Assembly: GCF_037892195.1 (NCBI RefSeq)
Contig: NZ_JATACI010000002.1
Location: 2,852,001 to 2,916,000 of the forward strand
Origin: Yoonia sp. GPGPB17
GTDB taxonomy: Bacteria > Pseudomonadota > Alphaproteobacteria > Rhodobacterales > Rhodobacteraceae
Length of the DNA: 64,000 nucleotides
Direction of reading: 5' to 3'
Shown: piece after piece, positions 8,594-18,337 of the stretch
Position numbering within the stretch: the stretch's first letter is position 1
Layout of the letters: every line of letters begins with the position of its first letter
The notes under the pieces: model-generated
Seen by the model: only the letters and a program-made list of their open reading frames with translations
What the model was told of the DNA's origin: nothing
Database searches by the model: none
Position numbers and translations under genes: made by a program

Positions 8594-10726
8594 ATGTTTA
8601 ATGAAGTGAAGAAATCAATTCAGTGGGGCGAAGAAACGCTGACACTGGAAACGGGCAAGGTTGCCCGCCAGGCTGATGGCTCTGTCATCGCAACATTGGG
8701 TGAAACCAGTGTCATGGCGAACGTGACATTTGCGCGTAAGCAAAAGCCGGGGCAGGACTTTTTCCCGCTGACCGTCCACTATCAAGAGAAATACTATGCC
8801 GCCGGTAAAGTGCCAGGCGGCTTTTTCAAGCGCGAAGCGCGTCCGACTGAGAAAGAGACGCTGACCGCCCGCTTGATCGACCGTCCAATCCGCCCATTGT
8901 TCGTTCCCGGCTTCAAAAACGAAGTTCTGGTGATGTGCACGGTGCTGTCCCACGACATGGTCAACGACCCCGACATGGTCGCGATGATTGCGGCCTCTGC
9001 CGCGCTGACCATCTCTGGCGCGCCGTTCATGGGTCCGATTGCCGCTTGCCGCGTGGGGTATGAGGATGGCGAATACATCCTGAACCCTGAAATCGACGAC
9101 ATGCACAACCTGCGCATGAACCCAGAGCAGCGTTTGGACCTTGTTGTTGCCGGGACCAAAGATGCGGTGATGATGGTTGAATCTGAAGCTTACGAGCTGA
9201 CAGAGGACGAAATGCTGGGCGCCGTCACATTCGCCCACGACAGCATTCAGCCGGTCATCGACCTGATCATTGATCTGGCCGAAGAAACCGCGAAAGAGCC
9301 GTTTGACTTCCAGCCAGAGGATTACTCTGAGCTGTCCGCCGCTGTGAAGGCCGCTGGCGAAGACAAGATGCGTGCTGCTTATGCGATTACCGATAAGCAA
9401 GAACGCACTGCCGCTGTAGCTGCTGCCAAGGCGGAAATTGTTGAGGCTCTGACCGAAGAGCAGCAAGAAGACGGCAACCTTGGTGCGGCGCTGAAGAAGC
9501 TGGAAAGCCAGGTTCTGCGCGGTGATGTTGTCAAGAACGGCAAGCGTATCGATGGCCGTGCCCTTGATACTATTCGTCCAATCGTGTCCGAGACAGGTGT
9601 CCTGCCCCGCACACACGGTTCTGCCCTGTTCACCCGTGGTGAGACACAGGGTTTGGTTGTGACGACGCTGGGTACCGGCGACGACGAACAGATGATTGAC
9701 GCGTTGACCGGCATGTATAAGTCCAACTTCATGCTGCACTACAATTTCCCACCATACTCTGTTGGTGAGGTTGGTCGTGTATCTGGCCCGGGCCGTCGTG
9801 AAATTGGTCACGGCAAACTGGCATGGCGTGCGTTGCAGGCCGTTCTGCCTGCGGCGACAGACTTCCCTTACACCATCCGTCTGGTGTCTGAGATCACTGA
9901 ATCAAACGGCTCGTCCTCAATGGCGTCTGTTTGTGGTGGCTCCTTGTCCATGATGGACGCAGGCGTTCCGCTGAAAGCACCGGTTGCCGGTGTGGCGATG
10001 GGTCTGGTGATGGAAGACGACGGCGAATACGCCATCCTGTCCGACATCCTGGGTGACGAAGACCACCTTGGCGATATGGACTTTAAGGTAGCTGGTACCG
10101 AAAACGGCATCACATCCTTGCAGATGGACATCAAGATCGCAGGCATCACGCCAGAGATCATGAAAAAAGCTCTGGAGCAGGCCAAAGCGGGCCGTCTGCA
10201 CATTTTGGGCGAGATGGGCAAAGCCATCACTGGTGCGAATGAATTCAGCGTTCACGCACCTAAGATCGAAACCATGCAGATCCCAACCGACAAGATCCGT
10301 GAAGTCATCGGGTCCGGCGGTAAGGTTATCCGCGAGATTGTGGAAACATCTGGTGCCAAGGTTGATATCAACGACGAAGGTATCATCAAGCTGGCCTCTA
10401 ACGACGCGGATGCGATCAAGAAAGCCTACGACATGATTCATTCTATCGTGGCTGAGCCGGAAGAGGGTGTGATCTACAAGGGCAAGGTCGTGAAGCTTGT
10501 CGATTTCGGCGCCTTCGTGAACTTCTTTGGAAAGCGCGACGGTCTGGTGCACGTGTCACAGATCGAAAACCGCCGTTTGAACCATCCTTCCGACGTTCTG
10601 AAAGAAGGTCAGGAAGTCTGGGTCAAGCTGCTGGGCTTTGATGATCGCGGCAAGGTCCGTTTGGCCATGAAGATGGTTGATCAGGAAACCGGTGAAGAGA
10701 TCAAGAAAGAGGATGCTGCCGAGTAA
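8594..10726 (+). CDS. pnp: Polyribonucleotide nucleotidyltransferase (PNPase)
   Basis: Phosphorolytic 3'-5' exoribonuclease of the RNA degradosome. The 710-aa protein has two RNase PH domains (about 1-230 and 310-540, with [15 protein letters not shown] in the second), a KH domain with [17 protein letters not shown] near 565, and a C-terminal S1 domain ([18 protein letters not shown]). The start ATG follows an AGGAAAA site. It ends in [10 protein letters not shown] and is followed by a strong terminator. It normally follows rpsO directly; here an accessory block lies between. Confidence 0.98.
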   Translation: MFNEVKKSIQWGEETLTLETGKVARQADGSVIATLGETSVMANVTFARKQKPGQDFFPLTVHYQEKYYAAGKVPGGFFKREARPTEKETLTARLIDRPIRPLFVPGFKNEVLVMCTVLSHDMVNDPDMVAMIAASAALTISGAPFMGPIAACRVGYEDGEYILNPEIDDMHNLRMNPEQRLDLVVAGTKDAVMMVESEAYELTEDEMLGAVTFAHDSIQPVIDLIIDLAEETAKEPFDFQPEDYSELSAAVKAAGEDKMRAAYAITDKQERTAAVAAAKAEIVEALTEEQQEDGNLGAALKKLESQVLRGDVVKNGKRIDGRALDTIRPIVSETGVLPRTHGSALFTRGETQGLVVTTLGTGDDEQMIDALTGMYKSNFMLHYNFPPYSVGEVGRVSGPGRREIGHGKLAWRALQAVLPAATDFPYTIRLVSEITESNGSSSMASVCGGSLSMMDAGVPLKAPVAGVAMGLVMEDDGEYAILSDILGDEDHLGDMDFKVAGTENGITSLQMDIKIAGITPEIMKKALEQAKAGRLHILGEMGKAITGANEFSVHAPKIETMQIPTDKIREVIGSGGKVIREIVETSGAKVDINDEGIIKLASNDADAIKKAYDMIHSIVAEPEEGVIYKGKVVKLVDFGAFVNFFGKRDGLVHVSQIENRRLNHPSDVLKEGQEVWVKLLGFDDRGKVRLAMKMVDQETGEEIKKEDAAE

Positions 10727-10770
10727 GCAGCGTCTCTGCCCGGGGTTGTTCCGGGGTAACGAAAACACGA

Positions 10771-10800
10771 GGCCTCGGCGTCACTGCCGGGGCCTTTTTT
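10771..10800 (+). terminator. Rho-independent terminator of pnp
   Basis: GGCCTCGGC/GCCGGGGCC stem (one G-T pair) with a six-base loop, followed by TTTTTT. Confidence 0.92.
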
Positions 10801-10964
10801 GGTTTCAAAATCAAGCGTATAGTGCAATTGCACCAAGCAAATATGTGACATTTGGTTGGTTGCGTGACCCAATGCCGCCGTCATCACTGATACGTCCAAT
10901 CAATGCCGTTAGAATTTCTTCACGCCGTAGGCGCTATGATTCTGTATTGTTGAAAGGAATTGGA

Positions 10965-11558
10965 ATGAGTTTGAAGATGATGACAGCCGCACTGGCGATT
11001 GCATGCCTGAGCACTGCTGCACAAGCGCAGGACGCAGGTGAAATCTCTGTCGGTGTGGGCGTGACCAACTTTGGTTTCGCGTTGCAGGGTGAATATGATG
11101 TGGCACCGCAGGTTGCTGTGCGCGGCATGATCATGGGTGGCTTTGACATTGATGATGAGTTTGAGGTTGATGATGCCAATGTCGATGGGCAGGCTGATTT
11201 GGGCGGTGTCGCCATTCTGGCCGACTATTACCCGTTGTCGAACGCTTGGCGCGTGTCAGGTGGATTGTTCTTTTCGAACACCGAAATCACAGGACAGGTC
11301 ATGGACGGCCTCTTGATTTATGATGGTGAGGTTGCCCTTAAAAACGAAGTGGCACCAATGATCACAACTGGCTTCAACACAAAGATCGCGCCGGGCTGGT
11401 CCCTGTCAGGTGATCTGGGGGTGATTGTTTCATCGTTGGAGGTTTCATCGGATGATCCAAGCACAGATGTTCAGGATGACATTTCAGAGCTGAATGATGA
11501 TCTTGAGGATTTGCCAGTGCTGCCGTTTGTCGGTTTTGCTGTCAGCTATACCTACTAA
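10965..11558 (+). CDS. Outer-membrane beta-barrel protein
   Basis: Protein of 197 aa with a signal peptide (MSLKMMTAALAIACLSTAAQA, cleavage after AQA) and alternating beta-strand pattern (GEISVGVGVTNFGFALQGEYD and later), ending in an aromatic strand (GFAVSYTY) as expected for a small outer-membrane barrel. It belongs to the OmpW/porin-like beta-barrel class in the broad sense; no specific ligand can be given. The start at 10965 is preferred because it opens the signal peptide and is preceded by GAAAGGAATTGG. A bidirectional terminator follows. Confidence 0.75.
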   Translation: MSLKMMTAALAIACLSTAAQAQDAGEISVGVGVTNFGFALQGEYDVAPQVAVRGMIMGGFDIDDEFEVDDANVDGQADLGGVAILADYYPLSNAWRVSGGLFFSNTEITGQVMDGLLIYDGEVALKNEVAPMITTGFNTKIAPGWSLSGDLGVIVSSLEVSSDDPSTDVQDDISELNDDLEDLPVLPFVGFAVSYTY

Positions 11559-11572
11559 AATCCCACAGCGCG

Positions 11573-11609
11573 AAAAAAAGCCCCGGTCAAAAGACGACCG
11601 GGGCTTTTC
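11573..11609. terminator. Bidirectional terminator
   Basis: Perfect 9-bp stem GCCCCGGTC/GACCGGGGC flanked by AAAAAAA on the left and TTTT on the right, so it can stop both the barrel-protein gene and the convergent peroxiredoxin gene. Confidence 0.9.
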
Positions 11610-11622
11610 TGTTAGATAAGCG

Positions 11623-12276
11623 TCAGTCTTTTAGCTTGGTTGTCCGCAGATACGGCAAGACCGTGGTGAAATCACCAAACTTCGCCTTGGCATCTTCATC
11701 GCTGACTGTTGCTGGGATGATTACATCATCGCCCACGTTCCAGTTCTTAGGCGTGGCCACGCCACGCCCGGTGGATGTTTGCAGGCCGTCCAACGCCCGC
11801 AACACTTCGGCAAAGTTCCGCCCGACTGTCATGGGATATGTCATCGACAGCTTGAGCTGCTTGTCAGGGCCGATGATGAACACGGAACGCACGGTGGCGC
11901 TATCTGCTGGGGTACGGCCATCGGGCAGGTAGGCCTCGGCGGGTAGCATGTCGAAGGCTTTGGACAGTTCCAATCCGTCATCGGCAACAATCGGGAACCC
12001 GGCAGGTGCGCCGCCAACAGTTTCAATATCGCCTTTCCACTTCTTATGGTCCTCAACGCCGTCTACGCTGACGCCCATGACCTTGGTGCCGCGCTTGGCC
12101 CATTCGTCGGCCAGTTGCGCAACGGCACCAAATTCGGTGGTGCACACGGGGGTAAAATCCTTGGGATGTGAAAACAGGATTGCCCAGCTATCGCCGACCC
12201 AATCATGCAGTGACATTGTTCCCTGATCGGTCTCGACCGTCAAATCAGGGATGGTATCGTTGATGCGCAGACCCAT
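11623..12276 (-). CDS. 1-Cys peroxiredoxin (Prx6/AhpC-TSA type)
   Basis: Reduces hydrogen peroxide and organic peroxides. The 217-aa length and the long C-terminal domain fit the Prx6 subfamily. The peroxidatic cysteine is Cys45 in DFTPVCTTEFG. No second conserved resolving cysteine is visible in the C-terminal part, which supports the 1-Cys type. Cytoplasmic, no signal peptide. It stands divergent from the aldehyde dehydrogenase gene, with about 120 bases between the starts. Confidence 0.94.
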   Translation of the reverse strand: MGLRINDTIPDLTVETDQGTMSLHDWVGDSWAILFSHPKDFTPVCTTEFGAVAQLADEWAKRGTKVMGVSVDGVEDHKKWKGDIETVGGAPAGFPIVADDGLELSKAFDMLPAEAYLPDGRTPADSATVRSVFIIGPDKQLKLSMTYPMTVGRNFAEVLRALDGLQTSTGRGVATPKNWNVGDDVIIPATVSDEDAKAKFGDFTTVLPYLRTTKLKD

Positions 12277-12399
12277 TGTAGTACTCCTTGCTCTTCATTT
12301 TCCGAATTCAATATAGGGGGCATGGCGGCGCAACACCACATCCGCTTGCGCAACACCTTTTGCGATGCCACATATTCTGTGAGCGAGAGGAGAGCTGCC

Positions 12400-13839
12400 A
12401 TGATTGAGAGTCGCAATTTCTATATCAACGGTGCGTGGGTGCCGCCGGTGCAAGCGCATGATTACCATGTGATTGATCCTTCGACCGAAGATGCTTGTGC
12501 CGTAATTTCCTTGGGCGATCAGGCGGACACCGATGCCGCCGTTGCGGCGGCTAAGGCTGCTTTTCCCGCGTGGGCGGCGACCGATCCTGAGGTGCGCGCC
12601 GGATATGTCAAAGGCATTCTTGCACAGTATGAAGCGCGTGTTGAAGAAATGGCCGAAGCCATCAGCCTCGAGATGGGTGCGCCCATTGATATGGCGCGCA
12701 GCAGCCAAGCCCCGTGCTTGCCATGGCATTTGGAAAGCTCTCTTGCGGCGTTCAAAGAGATCGCGTGGATTCGCCCGCTTGGCCCCCACGCACCGAATGA
12801 TCGTATCGCGATGGAGCCAATTGGCGTTGTGGGCCTGATTACGCCGTGGAACTGGCCGATGAACCAGGTGACGCTCAAGGTGATCCCGGCGCTTCTTGCT
12901 GGTTGCACGATGGTTCTCAAACCATCCGAGGAGTCGCCTTTGTCTTCACTCCTCTTCGCTGAATTTGTCCATGACGCGGGCGTCCCGGCTGGTGTCTTCA
13001 ATCTCGTGAACGGTGATGGTGCCGGGGTCGGCAGTCAGTTGTCCCGCCACGAAGATGTGGCGATGATCAGCTTCACGGGGTCAACCCGTGCCGGTAAGGC
13101 GATCTCTGCCGCGGCTGCTGAAACGCTCAAGCGCGTGACGCTGGAATTGGGGGGCAAGGGTGCCAATGTGATCTTTGCCGATGCGGATGAGAAGGCGGTC
13201 AAGCGCGGCGTAATCCATTGCATGAATAACTCCGGTCAGTCCTGCAATGCGCCGACGCGCATGTTGGTGGAACGCTCGATCTATGACCAAACAGTCGAGG
13301 CTGCGGCCGAGATTGCCAAAGGGATCACCGTTGGTCCGGCGTCTGAGCCCGGTCGCCATATTGGCCCCGTGGTAAACAAAACCCAATGGACCAAAATACA
13401 GGACATGATTGAGGTGGGCATCAACGAAGGTGCCCGGCTTGTTGCCGGTGGCCCCGGCCTGCCCGAGGGGATGAATCGTGGCTATTATGTCCGTCCGACG
13501 GTCTTTGCTGATGTGACCAACGACATGCGCATCGCGCAGGAAGAAATCTTTGGCCCGGTTCTGTCGATCATCCCGTTTGACGATGAGGCAGATGCGGTGA
13601 AGATTGCGAATGACACACCTTACGGTCTGACCAACTATGTTCAGAGTGAAGACGGGGACAAACGCAACCGCATGGCCCGCGCGCTGCGTTCTGGCATGGT
13701 TGAGATGAATGGCAAAGGTCGCGGGGCCGGGTCGCCCTTTGGTGGTGTCAAGATGTCAGGGCGCGCCCGCGAGGGCGGCGTTTGGGGGATTGAAGAGTTC
13801 CTTGAGGTCAAGGCCATCTCTGGCTGGGCTGCCGAGTAA
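12400..13839 (+). CDS. Aldehyde dehydrogenase family protein
   Basis: NAD(P)-dependent oxidation of an aldehyde to the acid. The 479-aa protein has the catalytic cysteine in NNSGQSCNAPTRM and the general base Glu in VTLELGGKGAN; the cofactor region GFTGST-like SFTGSTRAGKAI is present. The substrate is not predictable from sequence. The start at 12400 is chosen because it has an AGAGGAG site just upstream and gives MIESRNFYINGAWV, the usual N-terminus; the longer in-frame version starts at 12322. The next two genes on the same strand form an MhqO/MhqD-like pair. Confidence 0.94.
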   Translation: MIESRNFYINGAWVPPVQAHDYHVIDPSTEDACAVISLGDQADTDAAVAAAKAAFPAWAATDPEVRAGYVKGILAQYEARVEEMAEAISLEMGAPIDMARSSQAPCLPWHLESSLAAFKEIAWIRPLGPHAPNDRIAMEPIGVVGLITPWNWPMNQVTLKVIPALLAGCTMVLKPSEESPLSSLLFAEFVHDAGVPAGVFNLVNGDGAGVGSQLSRHEDVAMISFTGSTRAGKAISAAAAETLKRVTLELGGKGANVIFADADEKAVKRGVIHCMNNSGQSCNAPTRMLVERSIYDQTVEAAAEIAKGITVGPASEPGRHIGPVVNKTQWTKIQDMIEVGINEGARLVAGGPGLPEGMNRGYYVRPTVFADVTNDMRIAQEEIFGPVLSIIPFDDEADAVKIANDTPYGLTNYVQSEDGDKRNRMARALRSGMVEMNGKGRGAGSPFGGVKMSGRAREGGVWGIEEFLEVKAISGWAAE

Positions 13840-13852
13840 TGTCATGTGCATG

Positions 13853-13884
13853 GGCGCACCAAATAGGTGCGCCTATCGGTCTTT
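13853..13884 (+). terminator. Stem-loop after the aldehyde dehydrogenase gene
   Basis: Perfect 8-bp stem GGCGCACC/GGTGCGCC with AAATA loop. The T tract (CTTTT) comes only after seven further bases, so termination may be partial. Confidence 0.5.
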
Positions 13885-13935
13885 TGTGCGACGGCGTGAT
13901 CGCTATCTATTCTGTCAAAGGAATAGGAGAGCGTT

Positions 13936-14865
13936 ATGCTAAAACAGATCAAAGGACTCCACCACGTCACCTCGCTGGCCAGTGATGCCCGCGAGAATAA
14001 TGCCTTCTTCACGAATGTGCTCGGCCTGCGCCGGGTGAAGAAGACCGTGAACTTCGATGCACCCGACGTCTATCACCTCTATTATGGCGATAAGGCTGGA
14101 TCGCCGGGTACTGTCATGACCTACTTCCCCTTCCCGAATGCGGGGCGCGGGGCAAAAGGTGTGGGTGAGGTTGGGCGCACCGCGTTCAGTATTCCAACCG
14201 GGTCTTCACAGGCTTGGCTGGACCGGTTTGCCACGTTCGCGGTTGATGGCGTCGCGCAGGATACCCGCTTTGGTGAAAAGCGTGTGCTGTTTGATGGTCC
14301 CGATGGTGACCAGTTTGCCCTAGTTGAAAGCGACGACGATCGCGCCCCTTGGACCGGGAATGGCGTGGGTGAGGCGATGGGCATCCATGGCTTCCACTCT
14401 GCCGATATGCGTCTGAAGGATGCGGCCGTCAGTACTGAGCTGTTGCAGTTCATGGGATATGAAAAGCTGGACAGCCAAGACAATGTCACCCGCTTCTCTG
14501 TCCCCGGTGGCAATGACGCCAACACGATTGATATCGAAGAGCTGCCAAACGCGGGCCATGCCGCGCAGGGGGCCGGATCGGTGCATCACATCGCGTTCGC
14601 CGTGGAAAACCGCGCGCGTCAGTTAGAGGTGCGCGAGGCATTGCTGGACACCGGCTATCAGGTGACGCCAGTCATCGACCGTGACTACTTCTATGCGATC
14701 TATTTCCGCACGCCCGGTGGTGTGTTGTTTGAGGTTGCCACGAATGAGCCCGGCTTTGACCGCGACGAAGACACAGCCCATCTTGGCGAAGCGCTCAAAC
14801 TGCCTAGCCAGCATGAGCATCTGCGTGGGCGGTTGGAAGGTATACTTCAGCCGTTGGGTGACTGA
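13936..14865 (+). CDS. Ring-cleaving dioxygenase, VOC family (MhqO-like)
   Basis: Vicinal-oxygen-chelate protein of 309 aa with two betaalphabetabetabeta modules: the first begins at GLHHVTSLASDA, the second at GIHGFHSADMRL, with metal-binding His and Glu candidates in HHVTS, VHHIAFAVE and GGVLFEVATNEPG. This arrangement fits the glyoxalase/extradiol dioxygenase group that includes the hydroquinone-linked MhqO/MhqE of Bacillus. The following gene is an MhqD-like esterase, the same pairing as in that system, which supports a role in quinone or hydroquinone detoxification. The actual substrate here is inferred, not shown. Confidence 0.85.
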   Translation: MLKQIKGLHHVTSLASDARENNAFFTNVLGLRRVKKTVNFDAPDVYHLYYGDKAGSPGTVMTYFPFPNAGRGAKGVGEVGRTAFSIPTGSSQAWLDRFATFAVDGVAQDTRFGEKRVLFDGPDGDQFALVESDDDRAPWTGNGVGEAMGIHGFHSADMRLKDAAVSTELLQFMGYEKLDSQDNVTRFSVPGGNDANTIDIEELPNAGHAAQGAGSVHHIAFAVENRARQLEVREALLDTGYQVTPVIDRDYFYAIYFRTPGGVLFEVATNEPGFDRDEDTAHLGEALKLPSQHEHLRGRLEGILQPLGD

Positions 14866-14866
14866 T

Positions 14867-15463
14867 ATGTCCTATGTAGCGAAACGCACGGAAGGGGCAG
14901 CGGGCAAACCGCTGTTCCTGACATTCCATGGAACAGGCGGCAATGAAGACCAGTTTCATGGCTTTGCCGAACAGTTGATCCCCGGTGCCCATGTGACCTC
15001 GCCGCGCGGTGACGTGTCTGAACATGGCGCGTTGCGGTATTTTCGTCGCACGGGCGAGGGTGTCTATGACATGGCTGATCTGGCGCAGCGGACGGCCGCG
15101 ATGGCCGGTTTCATAGAGTCTGAGAAAGACTCTACGTCGCCGTCAAAGACGCTTGGTTTGGGTTATTCGAACGGGGCGAATATTCTGGCGGCGGTTGCGC
15201 TTGAACGGCCTGCGCTGGTGGATGATCTGATCCTGATGCACCCGCTGATACCATGGGCGCCTGATCCGCAACCCGGTCTGGCGGGGCGTCGCATCTTGAT
15301 CACAGCGGGTGAGCGCGATCCGATTTGCCCGGCACCGATGACACAAGCCTTGGCGGACTATCTAGGCACGCAGGGCGCAGGCGTGACAGTGCATTGGCAC
15401 CCTGGCGGGCATGAGATTGCTCAGTCGGAAGTTGATGCGATTGCGCAGTTTGTCACAGGCTAA
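14867..15463 (+). CDS. Alpha/beta hydrolase, MhqD-like carboxylesterase
   Basis: Hydrolase of 198 aa of the phospholipase/carboxylesterase family. The nucleophile elbow is GLGYSNGANIL (Ser), the acid is in TAGERDPICP (Asp) and the histidine in HPGGHEI. The start at 14867 lies one base after the stop of the VOC dioxygenase gene, so they are an operon. The longer in-frame start at 14681 lies inside the upstream gene and is rejected. By analogy with mhq clusters it may act on products of quinone metabolism. Its 3' end overlaps the convergent pseudouridine synthase gene by four bases. Confidence 0.86.
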   Translation: MSYVAKRTEGAAGKPLFLTFHGTGGNEDQFHGFAEQLIPGAHVTSPRGDVSEHGALRYFRRTGEGVYDMADLAQRTAAMAGFIESEKDSTSPSKTLGLGYSNGANILAAVALERPALVDDLILMHPLIPWAPDPQPGLAGRRILITAGERDPICPAPMTQALADYLGTQGAGVTVHWHPGGHEIAQSEVDAIAQFVTG

Positions 15464-16107
15464 AAAGGGCACTTCGCCGTAACACGCATGCCTTGCCCGC
15501 CATCGGGATGCCGAAATTGCAATGTCTCGGAATGCAACATCAGGCGCGGGAAATCCCGCGCCTCACCTTCTGCGTAAAACGGATCGCCTAGGATCGGGTG
15601 GCCGAGTGCTAGCATATGCACCCGCAACTGATGCGACCGTCCGGTGCGTGGCATCAGCCGAACGCGGGTTTCGCCAGCCTTTGCCCGCACAACGCGCCAA
15701 TCGGTGACCGCTTGCTTGCCGTTCACTTGATCCACCATTTGCCGTGGACGGTTCGGCCAATCGACAATCAATGGTAAATCAACGGTGCCGGTCTTCTCGG
15801 TCATCTCACCCCAGACGCGGGCGACATAGGTTTTCTTGGTCTGCCGCTTTTCGAATTGCAGGCCAAGGTGGCGCTGGGCATGCGGCGTCAGGGCAAAGAT
15901 CATCACGCCGGATGTGTCGCGATCGAGGCGGTGCACCAGAAGGGCGGTGGGAAACGCCGCCTGCACACGTGCCATCAGGCAATCGGCAAGGTGGTCGCCC
16001 TTTCCGGGTACGGACAAGAGCCCGCTGGGTTTGTCGACCAGCAGCACCTCATGATCATCATGCAGGATGGCAAGCGGGTCTTGCGGCGGGTTGTAGTCGC
16101 CGCTCAC
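15460..16107 (-). CDS. RluA-family RNA pseudouridine synthase
   Basis: Isomerises uridine in rRNA or tRNA. The 215-aa protein has the catalytic motif HRLDRDTSGVM (Asp as nucleophile) and the later LMPRTGRSHQLRVHM segment (R-x-G-R-x-H-Q-L-R-x-H) of the RluA group. There is no S4 domain, so it resembles RluA rather than RluD. The exact target position (23S 746, tRNA 32 or other) cannot be read from sequence. Its start overlaps the 3' end of the YggS gene by four bases, so both are likely one transcript. Confidence 0.93.
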   Translation of the reverse strand: MSGDYNPPQDPLAILHDDHEVLLVDKPSGLLSVPGKGDHLADCLMARVQAAFPTALLVHRLDRDTSGVMIFALTPHAQRHLGLQFEKRQTKKTYVARVWGEMTEKTGTVDLPLIVDWPNRPRQMVDQVNGKQAVTDWRVVRAKAGETRVRLMPRTGRSHQLRVHMLALGHPILGDPFYAEGEARDFPRLMLHSETLQFRHPDGGQGMRVTAKCPF

Positions 16108-16757
16108 CCGTAAACACGCTCACCAAAGATGGCAGAGCCGACGCGGATATGCGTGGCCCCCAGCGCGATGGCGCTTTCAAAGTCGCTGCTCATACCCATA
16201 GATAGCCCGGTCAGGCCATTGCGTGCCGCGATCTTGGCCAGCAGGGCAAAGTGCAAAGACGGTTCTTCATCAACGGGCGGAATGCACATCAGGCCCTTCA
16301 GTGGCAGGTCAAGCGCGCGGACCTCGGCTACAAAAGCATCCGCCTCTGCGGGCAGAATGCCCGACTTCTGCGGCTCTTCGCCTGTATTGACCTGAATATA
16401 AAGATCGGGGCAGTGGCCCAGATCCTGCGCATGGCGCGCGATTGCCTTGGCCAGCTTGGGGCGATCAACGGTATGGATCGCTTCGGCCAACTGCATGGCT
16501 TGCTTGACCTTGTTGGTCTGCAAGGGCCCGATCAGATGAAGTTCGATGCCGTCATAGCGCGCGCGAAAATCGGGCCATTTGCCTGCGGCCTCTTGCACCT
16601 TGTTTTCGCCAAAGATGCGGTGGCCCTCTGCCAGCACCGCTTCAACCCTTTCGTTGGGCTGCACTTTTGACACGGCTATCAGCTTTACATCATCAGGATT
16701 TCGGCCCGCCGCATCACATGCGCTCGCGACTCGGGCCTGAATTTCGGCTAGGGGCAT
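16104..16757 (-). CDS. YggS-family pyridoxal phosphate homeostasis protein
   Basis: Binds PLP and takes part in B6 and amino-acid homeostasis; no catalytic reaction is known for the family. It is 217 aa, with the PLP lysine in IAVSKVQPNE, and SMGMSSDFESAI and THIRVGSAIFGER in the phosphate-binding part. The ATG at 16757 is preferred over the TTG at 16769: it is the first ATG, has TTGGAG seven bases upstream and gives MPLAEIQARV, the usual N-terminus. Confidence 0.93.
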   Translation of the reverse strand: MPLAEIQARVASACDAAGRNPDDVKLIAVSKVQPNERVEAVLAEGHRIFGENKVQEAAGKWPDFRARYDGIELHLIGPLQTNKVKQAMQLAEAIHTVDRPKLAKAIARHAQDLGHCPDLYIQVNTGEEPQKSGILPAEADAFVAEVRALDLPLKGLMCIPPVDEEPSLHFALLAKIAARNGLTGLSMGMSSDFESAIALGATHIRVGSAIFGERVYG

Positions 16758-16983
16758 GGCAGACTCCAAGAAATAAGGATCACGGTAAGTTTCGGGCTGA
16801 AATAGTGCGAAATTGCACCCGTGTCATGATTGAAATAATTGTGTGTCATTGATGCATCATTTTTATCAAAGACAGGAATTACAGCCCTATTTCACTTGAG
16901 TGTTAAGGTGGAAGGGCGCAGGTAGACGCCAATGCTAGGACAACTGGCATTCTTGGGAATGCATAACACGAGGGAAAATATCC

Positions 16984-18193
16984 ATGAAAAGCACCCTTCT
17001 TACAACAACAGCGCTGATCCTGCTTGCAGGTACATCCGCTGTTTACGCTGATGGCCATGCTGGCGTCTCTTTCAGCGGCGACTTTACACTTGGCTTCAAC
17101 GACGACAACGATGATGATGATACAGTAAAGATTGGCGACAACGACGGTTTCTACTGGGAAGGTGACCTGAACGTCACTGGTACAGCGGCACTGGACAACG
17201 GTGTAACGGCGTCTGCGACTTGGGAATTCGACATCACAGACGAAGACAACGGTCAGGCAATCAACTCTGATAGCGTTGTTTTGTCGCTGACAACAGACGA
17301 TGCTGGCCTGTTCTTGGGCGACACAGCATTTGCTGCTGAAACTCACTGGTCCGCTGCTGGTGACATGGAAGCCGATAACTTCTCCGAAGCGGATGGTGAA
17401 AATGTTCTGCGCGGTGACGTGTCAGTTGCTGGCATCGACGCATCTGTATCGCTTGCTCTTTCGAACAACAAAGGTGAGTTGGTCTCTGACGATACTGAAG
17501 AAGACTACGCACAATTGTCTGTTGGTGCAGCTTAGCGAATTTGGTATGTTTAACTTTGCTGTGGCATATCAAGAAGAGAACGAATTCCCCGGTTATTTCA
17601 CCAATGATGATGATGTAGGCCCTCCAATCACTGGCGACAACGGCGACTTCACCGACAACGAAATCTTTGGTATCTCGGCTGGCGTAAGTGTTGCTGGTGC
17701 AGACATCACATTGGCATACGCCCAGAAAACAGGCCTCGGTGCTGATGATGACGAATCATCCACAGGTATTCAGGTTGCATACCCATTCGGTGGCGGGATC
17801 ACAGGCACAGTTTACTATGTGTCTGAGGACGACAACGACAACGACGAAGATAACTACGGTGTGACTGTAGCTTATGCACCAGATGGTGGCCCATTTGCGG
17901 TGACCCTTGATTACGACTACGATCAAGGCGTGAACAAAGTTGCGCTGGACGGTTCTTACGACGTAGGTAACGGCTTCACTGTACTTGCCGGTGTCTTTGA
18001 TGAATCTGACAACACGGCCGCTGCTGATGACGGCACAGACTTCTATGTCGCTGGTACATACGACCTCGGCGGTGGTGCAGAGCTGCTGGTATCCTATGCC
18101 GAAGCAGAAGTTCCAGGCACAATCGACGACGACGAAGTTGGTGATCCAGAGTACCAGGTTGGTACAACTGTTGAAGTATCCTTCTCCTTCTAA
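16984..18193 (+). CDS. Gram-negative porin, frame interrupted
   Basis: Outer-membrane general porin of about 402 aa after frame correction. The signal peptide is MKSTLLTTTALILLAGTSAVYA. The body has many short amphipathic strands and very acidic loops (DDNDDDD, EDDNDNDED), and the last residue is Phe (VEVSFSF), the usual assembly signal of Rhodobacter porins. The first frame ends at TAG 17533-17535 and the barrel continues in another frame. The break lies in GCTTAGC (17530-17536). GCTAGC gives SVGAASEFGMFNF and an unbroken protein. GAGGGA precedes the start. A terminator follows. Confidence 0.85.
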
Positions 18194-18219
18194 TCGAAGC
18201 AGAACGATCTGAAATAGCG

Positions 18220-18251
18220 AGAGCGGCCCCTTGGGGTCGCTCTTTCTTTTT
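18220..18251 (+). terminator. Rho-independent terminator of the porin gene
   Basis: AGAGCGGCCCC/GGGGTCGCTCT stem (one G-T pair) with TT loop, followed by TTCTTTTT. Confidence 0.9.
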
Positions 18252-18337
18252 GTGCAGGCCCCTAACCGCTTGTGACCACGTCCCCCCTTCGCTACATATT
18301 CCTGCAACGTGATTGACCCGATCAGAGGGGAAGTGGT

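Noticed and set aside
8615..9811. 398-codon frame on the minus strand inside pnp
   Set aside because: It is the antisense shadow of pnp, without family features; pnp itself is certain.
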